Source: Kalaharituber pfeilii (Eukaryota; Ascomycota; Pezizomycetes; Pezizales; Pezizaceae). Taken from it: a DNA stretch of 64,000 nt. The translations under genes were made by a program, and so were the position numbers. The stretch spans positions 1,364,001 through 1,428,000 of the forward strand of contig WHUZ01000006.1 of the NCBI GenBank assembly GCA_015179045.1, given 5' to 3'. Each line of letters opens with the position of its first letter. Position 1 is the stretch's first letter. Below, one piece after another: positions 58,038 to 64,000 of the stretch. The notes under the pieces are model-generated. The model was given only the letters and a program-made list of their open reading frames with translations, searched no databases and was not told where the DNA came from.

Positions 58038-60886
58038 ATGCCGAGAGCTCCAGTTGCAGGCCGCGAAATACGCCGGAGATCGCGGAATGGATGTTGGTAA
58101 GTTTTAGTGTTTTCCCCACTATATTAGAGTTCAACATAATAACTTTATCAATTTCTTTCATCCGCTTAGGAACTGCAAGGCTCGGAAAGTAAAGTGTGGA
58201 GAAGAAAAGCCCCGATGTAGCAATTGTGAAAGACTTGAAGAGGACTGCGATTACAAAATTCGGTTATCATGGGGAGGGCGACCTCTGAAAAAGAAGCAAA
58301 TGCTAAATGGGGAGGAACAAACGGAAGATGAATCGATGTTCCTACCCGGTGCTGGGCAGTTCAGTATTCACCAACAATTTCCCCAAACACAAACATTTGT
58401 TTCTCAAACCGTTACGAATGGAGGAGCGCCATCGAGAAAGCCGCCGGTAATGAGGCCTGGAAAGAAATCAGGTGGGATATCAAGTTATCAAAATGTCTTT
58501 TCGATTACAGAGCCATCAGTCCCAGGACCCAGTACACCAACCTCGGCATCACCCGAAGAGCATCCGCAAGGGTCTAGCCAAAGTTCAAGCAGCCCTCCTC
58601 CACGAGCAGGGTCTCACCCCTACTATCCATGGACCTCTGATCCAGACCACTCTCAGACGAACTCGCCTACTCCGGCGTCAACATATGCAACTACTCCAGT
58701 GTCAGCAACATTCCAGCAAGAGCCTTTTGAACCTGAGAGCGTGTTCACAGATCGATCTCGGTTTACGCCTCAGTTTCCCCCTATCACGGCATCATATATA
58801 CCTTCACCTACCTTTCCAAAGCTTAACCTCCAGAGCCCCATAAGCCCAACGTACGCCCAACATCATCATGGACTAATATCCCCCACTCACCCTCAAGTTC
58901 ACTCGACTCAGCCAAAGGTATTCCACCCACCGCCAGGACCACTTGCGTCTCCAACAAAAAGAATACGGAGATCTGCATCACCTCCTTCTTTACCAGCACC
59001 ACATCAAGTATTCTATCAAGATAACTACCAGAACAGTGCAATGCATCCGGCAACTTCTCATGCGCCCTCTGTCAATGCTGGTTTTGAATTTGTCAGCACA
59101 CCATTCCATCCAGTAGCAATTGCAGACACAGCACATGAATATGGCTTAGAGTTACCTTCAATAAACACTCCGGTTGTTAATGATCACAGACTTTCACTTG
59201 CAAACATCCTTGCGCCGGTTCCACAAGAGCCATCATACAGTTACAACAGCAGAGTAACAGACAACGCAAGCAACTCTCTGGACTACTCAAATTCATTGGT
59301 AACCTATGGAGTGGCGAATGGAGATTCCAGCCTAGAAGATGACGATGTTGAGGAAATCCCAAGATATAATTTCAATAATAATGGATTTGGCGATGCATTC
59401 AGGTATAGGATGACTGCTGCATCAAACTACTACCCTCGAACCATATCGATACCCAGGAGTCTGGACCCATTGCCCGCACTGCTTGTGGAAAATGAGAAGA
59501 ACATGATGTATTTCAAACATTTCTTGAGCTTTACAGCAAGACTTCTAGTGCCTCATGACTGTTCTGAAAATCCATTTAAGAAAGTTCTACCCCAAAGTAA
59601 GCTGCTCATCGCATTGACTCTTTCTTTATGCTGACTTGTCTGCAGTGGCTGTCAGCACCGACAAGCTTATGAACTTGCTACTAGCATATTCTGCCAGTCA
59701 CCGTGCCCGCCTTTTGAACATGCCTGAGCCAACTGATCGCATCAATGAGTTTCTACAGGAGACAATTAAAGACCTTAATATATCACTTAACGACGACGAC
59801 GAGAAAAAAAGCGATTCTACTTTGGCTACTCTTATCATGTTATGTTCTTATGATATCATCTCTCCGAACAAATTAATCTCATGGCGACGACACCTCAATG
59901 CAGCTCGTGAGATCATATTGTCAAGAGGTGAAACAGCGGGAATTCATTGCCGTGACAAAGTCTCCTATTTCCTTGTCCGCTGGTTTGCGTATTTGGATGT
60001 GTTAGGAAGCCTTTCTGGTCGAGACAATGATCAGCCTCTCTTCAGTGGTAGATATTGGATCAATGAGGACGCGGATGAAAATGAAGATAGTGCAGTTGAT
60101 TGCGTGCTTGGATTCACGAGCAAATGTGTCAGCATTTTGGCCAAGATTGGCGAGCTAGCAAGAAGATCAGACCAGGAGAAGAAAGCATATCTCGAACAAT
60201 TCTCACATGGACCCATTTTGTCCCCGGCGGAGGCTCAGGAGATCGTTAAAAACTGGAAGCCACCGGCAGACATTGAGGAACAGGCAAAGAAACTTGAAGA
60301 GGAACTTGAATACGCTCGGAATCAAGCAGGGGAGGTCGCTACTGGGCAATTCACATGCGAGTCGGCACAAGCAAGCCATAAACATGGACACCACCACCAT
60401 CGACATGCGCCTCATTCTCACCATAAGTTCGTGGAAGGGGATCCAAACGATGAAATGGATAATGAAGAATTACTTGCCACAAACGACGCGTTCCATCTGG
60501 CTGCATCTGTGCATCTGTACCGGAGGGTATTGAACTACCCAAGTGCCCATCCAAAGGTTCAAAGAGCGGTTGCTTTGATTGTTGGTGCAATGCACAAAGT
60601 TAGGCACAATGGAGCCGCGGAGAATTGTTTACTCTTTCCCCTGTTTACTGCAGGGTGTGAGGCGATCCAGAATGTGCATAGGACGTATACATTGAGGCGT
60701 ATGCAAGCCGTGGAGAAAATTGGCATGACTCAGGTGGGTTTTGATTTCTCTCCGTTAAATATGGACCTTGCGCTGACAAAATTAATGTTATGTATATAGG
60801 TAACTGCTGCTAGACGTCTCATGGAACGAGTGTGGGAGGAAGGCCTACCATGGGAGACCCTCTCAGACGGTGAATTCATCGGATAA
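58038..60886 (+). CDS. Zn2Cys6 fungal transcription factor
   Basis: Binuclear zinc-cluster regulator. Exons 58038-58096, 58170-59596, 59646-60733 and 60800-60886; 2661 nt, 886 residues. The zinc cluster forms across intron 1: RRRSRNGCWNCKARKVKCGE then KPRCSNCERLEEDCDY, giving C-x2-C-x6-C-x5-C-x2-C-x6-C at about residues 19-46, followed by a basic linker (RLSWGGRPLKKK). Residues 60 to about 430 are Ser/Pro/Gln-rich. From about 470 the helical middle-homology region (Fungal_trans_2 type) begins: SFTARLLVPHDCSENPFKKVLPQ, MAVSTDKLMNLLLAYSASHRA and LISWRRHLNAAREIILSRG. A His-rich insert (HGHHHHRHAPHSHHK) lies near residue 735. It ends VWEEGLPWETLSDGEFIG. Target genes cannot be told from sequence. 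Confidence 0.92.
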
Positions 60887-61529
60887 TTTCACCATCTGCC
60901 ACGAAATCTCTATGCAATGACCCTGAATGACAATCACATTTAACGAAGCAGATGAATCTAAATTGGACTCTTGCACGCGTATCGTTTTGTTGTATTGTGC
61001 TTTTGCATCAATGAAATTTGGTCATTTCTTTTGTTAAAAGGATGGAGTTTATTTTTCCCTTTTCCATTTTTTCTCTCTACCTCATGTGTTAGTGGTTTGT
61101 GTAATAGTCCATATTCCCTCGCGTCATGTCCCACAGAATTGATATTGAACCATATTTACCCCGCAAATTTTTGACCCTTTTTTTTAAAGTTTTACTACCT
61201 GTTCTCTTTTTTTTTTTTTTTTTCAGCTTTAATTTTGGGACATATTGCAATGATTACGCTTCCTATGATTGGCATATATCTAAGTCGTTACGATTACGTT
61301 GCATTGCATTCAATTGTCGATTGTCGATCGTGCTGCTTAGGTTTGGAATATTGGATAAGGAAAAAACAGGCAAGTCAAAACCCCTGTTTAGATGAATGAG
61401 CTTCAGTATCTGCTGGCCATATTCTATGTTTACTATTTGATGGTTGTTGTCTATATGAGCGTCATAGTCGTCGGTAGAGATACACAATTATTTGTGCGAG
61501 GTATGAGATTCAAAATTCTGTCATATGTA
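60887..61529. other. 3' flank of the transcription-factor gene
   Basis: T-rich sequence with a T17 run near 61207-61223. No coding frame with support. Confidence 0.5.
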
Positions 61530-61533
61530 TGCC

Positions 61534-61577
<44 letters not shown>

Positions 61578-61714
61578 TTTTTTTTTTTTGTTGTTTTTTT
61601 TTTTTTTTTTTTGGAAATATCTGAAAATCATGGCTGGAGTCGAAAACGAGAAAATGGCGTTTTTCCCTTTTATATTTTTTTATATTTTTTTATTTTTATT
61701 TTTTTTTTTTTTTT
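61530..61714. repeat. (CTTT)n microsatellite and poly-T cluster
   Basis: About eleven CTTT units from 61533, then T-runs interrupted by GTTG, TTTTTATA and TTTTTTTTTTTTTTAC to about 61714. The Phe-rich ORFs predicted here come from the repeat. Confidence 0.95.
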
Positions 61715-63533
61715 ACTGTTTCTGATATGTGTGTGATGTTAACTTTTTTGTTTATATTGCGAAATATAACATATCAATATCATATATTAAAAATTCAAAG
61801 TCATATAAGTAAACAAATGTTGCCCACTTTTAGTCTCTTTGGTTTTGTAAGAGGACCTGGAGAGGACTGACGGATACTGAAGTTGCTTACATATTTCTTT
61901 TATTTGTTTTATAATATATTGCCCAGATGGTGAGCTATGGGAAACTTCTCCGTCCTTTAAAAAAAGGGGGGTTTTGATTGGAGTCAACATAACTTTGCAT
62001 ATGTGGGGCCGAGTTTTACATACGAGGTTTTGGAAACACTGGAGTGCTTTGTTGGCCTGATCGAGTTGGGGCTACATAAGAATTTGATGTTTGCCACTTA
62101 GACTGTCGATAGCACTAAGCAAGCATTTCAATCGATAAACCTTAAACAAGCTTGTCTATTGCTTCGTCTTGCCCGCCCTGTGAGCCTCCCAATACATACC
62201 TTGCGCACTGTCGTTAGCTCTCAACTGTATTTCGACGTCCTTTCGTGATTCGCATCACAATTGCTCTTTTTGAGATCAATTCCAAATAGCTCCTCATGAG
62301 CGAATTGAAGGCTAAAGTCACGAAGTAGCCCTCCCCAACACAGCTAAAGAACCAGCATACTCTACTGATAAATTGCCGCCACAATTCGGATAATGAGTAT
62401 GCTCCGCACACAAGCTGCCACCTTCTATATACCCACCCCGAGACGACTGCACAATCCCACAAGCGATACTAACTAAAGCATTAGCTTGCACCATTTAAGT
62501 TACCCAAATTACCCAAACAGGGGAGCAAGCCTAGATCATGCCAACGCGTCCCTAAGCGACAACGATCAGTGTTCGACACTACTGGACTCAAAAGTGGCAC
62601 TCCAGGAAGGAAGGGTGAGGTGCCTAGCGTGCATACCCAAGTGCGAACGGGTGACGATCCCCTCTTTAGATCCTCTCGAGCCTTGCGTCCATCAATTATT
62701 ACAAGTTATGTTCATATGTCTTGTAGTACATATGTACGTAGAAGTACCTCTTCGTTGCTTTTTGTACAAATTTTTTTTTTAATTTGTTCCATCTTTCTTC
62801 TTTCGAGTTCTGTTGCTCTCTATTCTTTTCTTTTTTTATATCGTTGGTTTGTAATGGGAGGCAGCCTAGCTTGGTGGGTTGTCTCCTCAAGCTAGTGTAC
62901 AATCTATCAATCCCTGCACTTTTCCCTGTTGTCTCTATCTAAATACCCCTACTGCTCTATGCGGCTTCCTCTCTTCCAATGTGATGGGATGGATGGATGG
63001 ATGGGGGGATCGGGATGGCGAAGGGCGCACTCTACAAGTACATCGAACTCCCAGAGTTACCGAAAGCAAGCAGCCCCGATCTTTCCTCATTGCTTTTTCC
63101 GACTCTCTAACAATATTTTCTCTACTATACCAATTGTATCTATTGAATGGCTGGTGCTCTAACAAACGTGCATAAGTCGGCCCCGCCGCCTGACCCCACA
63201 AGGTGCCTGCCTGTTCCCTTCCACAGACCACCCCTCAGGGTTCAAAGCGTTCGTCAAAAGCTACTTCACGCCGCTCTGTCTAGCATACCAAATTATTCAC
63301 AGGATTGCATCTACACCTAGTATGTTTCGAATTTCGCCATCGCGAATCGCAGAAACCCTGCCGGTCGCACGAAGGTCACAGCGCATTGCGCCACTAACTT
63401 GCGTATCATAGGTTGACCGCAGTCTTGTGAGCTATCAAATCTTGGCGGGCATAACGTTTCAATTGCTTAGGAGTTGGGCCTTGTCTCGCAGTCTCGAGAG
63501 TACTCGAGTACAGTCTCGGACCAATCAACCAGA
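61715..63533. other. Unassigned non-coding region
   Basis: No convincing gene. Contains a T11 run near 62770 and a GGAT tetranucleotide repeat (62983-63006). Short ORFs of up to 108 residues have no domain and unlike codon use. Confidence 0.4.
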
Positions 63534-63592
63534 CTATCTCGTAGCCAGCTGCTGACTACACGGATTGGATTGGACTCCGCTAGGACTGTCTC
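63534..63592 (+). mobile_element. Mini inverted-repeat family, diverged copy
   Basis: TATCTCGTAGCCAG, then GCTGACTACACGG, then GACTCCGCTAGGACTG follow the order of the 67-bp element at 38283 (TAGTCTCGTAACCAG, GCTGACTAAGCGG, TGCTCCGCTTACGAGACT). Ends are eroded and no target duplication could be recognised. Confidence 0.5.
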
Positions 63593-63638
63593 ATGTCTGA
63601 TATGCAGGTGGGAATTGCATGAGTAGAGGTTAGTCAGC

Positions 63639-63724
63639 TAGTCTAGACAGAGCTTGCACGTCAAGAATTACACCCCTAGTGGAGTTTAACCGATTGCATG
63701 AATCAGCGTCTGTTTACGAGACTA
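63639..63724 (-). mobile_element. Mini inverted-repeat family, diverged copy in reverse orientation
   Basis: Right end reads GCATGAATCAGCGTCTGTTTACGAGACTA-like sequence (63696-63724), the reverse complement of the left end of the 38283 element with small changes. The left end (TAGTCTAGACAGAGC) is weaker. No clear duplication. Confidence 0.5.
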
Positions 63725-64000
63725 AGTGTATGATAACATTTAGCGCTTCTTGGTGCTGTGAACATATGTACTAGTACTCTACTAGGCATCATTGTCACAC
63801 ACAAATAGGCCAAGGAAATGACCAGCAAGATGCAAAACTTTCAGGGTCCCGTTGATAGGGAATAATCAATCCCATACCGTAGGTGGAGGACCAGCACCTG
63901 CTCCAAGTGAAAGTTTCGACCAAAGGTAATCCGCCACCTGGTGCGTTTAGCGGTTCCGTGCTATCCTGTATGGTGTATTTCCGTCATTAGCCTTGTTGTT
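63725..64000. other. End of window, nothing recognised
   Basis: No ORF, RNA or repeat with support. A gene starting beyond the window cannot be excluded. Confidence 0.4.

Noticed and set aside
61392..61736. Phe/Leu-rich ORFs resembling membrane segments
   Set aside because: Translation of the (CTTT)n and poly-T microsatellite.
1..64000. CRISPR arrays, bacterial operons, secondary-metabolite cluster
   Set aside because: The window is eukaryotic; no regularly spaced repeats and no polyketide synthase or peptide synthetase genes near the aminotransferase or the Zn2Cys6 factor.

Overview
This window is nuclear DNA of an intron-rich filamentous ascomycete. Typical fungal spliceosomal introns of 45-80 nt (donors such as GTAAGC/GTAAGT, CTAAC/CTAAT-like branch points) interrupt almost every gene. 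The gene set includes a Zn2Cys6 factor, a DH-BAR-SH3 RhoGEF and a fungal-type FAR-17a/AIG1 protein. The high intron number (9 exons in a proteasome gene, 10 in MSH3) hints at an intron-rich class such as Pezizomycetes, but the species cannot be fixed from sequence alone. All coding models below are spliced by eye, and total exon length was checked for divisibility by three where exons are given.

Left part (1-24.7 kb) is gene-rich housekeeping DNA: the 3' end of an unidentified gene; PRE3 (20S proteasome beta-1, with a single-base frameshift); an NFX1/FAP1-type zinc-finger protein; a ~0.8 kb PIF/Harbinger-like MITE; two head-to-head-opposed tRNA-Pro(AGG) genes with introns; a branched-chain aminotransferase; ERV2 sulfhydryl oxidase; SEC18/NSF; and a 1832-residue RhoGEF (DH-BAR-SH3) with a GC-rich, homopolymer-rich upstream region.

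Middle part (about 25-42.9 kb) is gene-poor. It is a graveyard of decayed elements: a telomerase reverse transcriptase (TERT) relic with frameshifts, stops and a lost motif-A aspartate; a tRNA-derived SINE-like repeat (two copies); a probable LINE 3' end; an internally deleted Tc1/mariner relic; a G-rich minisatellite; and one intact small hypothetical gene at 31.0-31.6 kb.

Right part (42.9-60.9 kb) is gene-containing again: a TBC-domain protein that appears to lack both catalytic fingers, a third tRNA-Pro, MSH3 (mismatch repair, PCNA-binding N terminus), a protein with a matrin-like zinc finger, a FAR-17a/AIG1 membrane protein and a Zn2Cys6 transcription factor. The last 3 kb is microsatellite-rich and non-coding.

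The most novel signals are (1) a family of tiny inverted-repeat insertions with ends TAGTCTCGTAA, 19-67 bp long, three of them bounded by 9-bp direct repeats, which looks like an ultra-short Mutator-type MITE family; and (2) the decayed TERT copy. No biosynthetic cluster, CRISPR array or intact autonomous transposon was seen.
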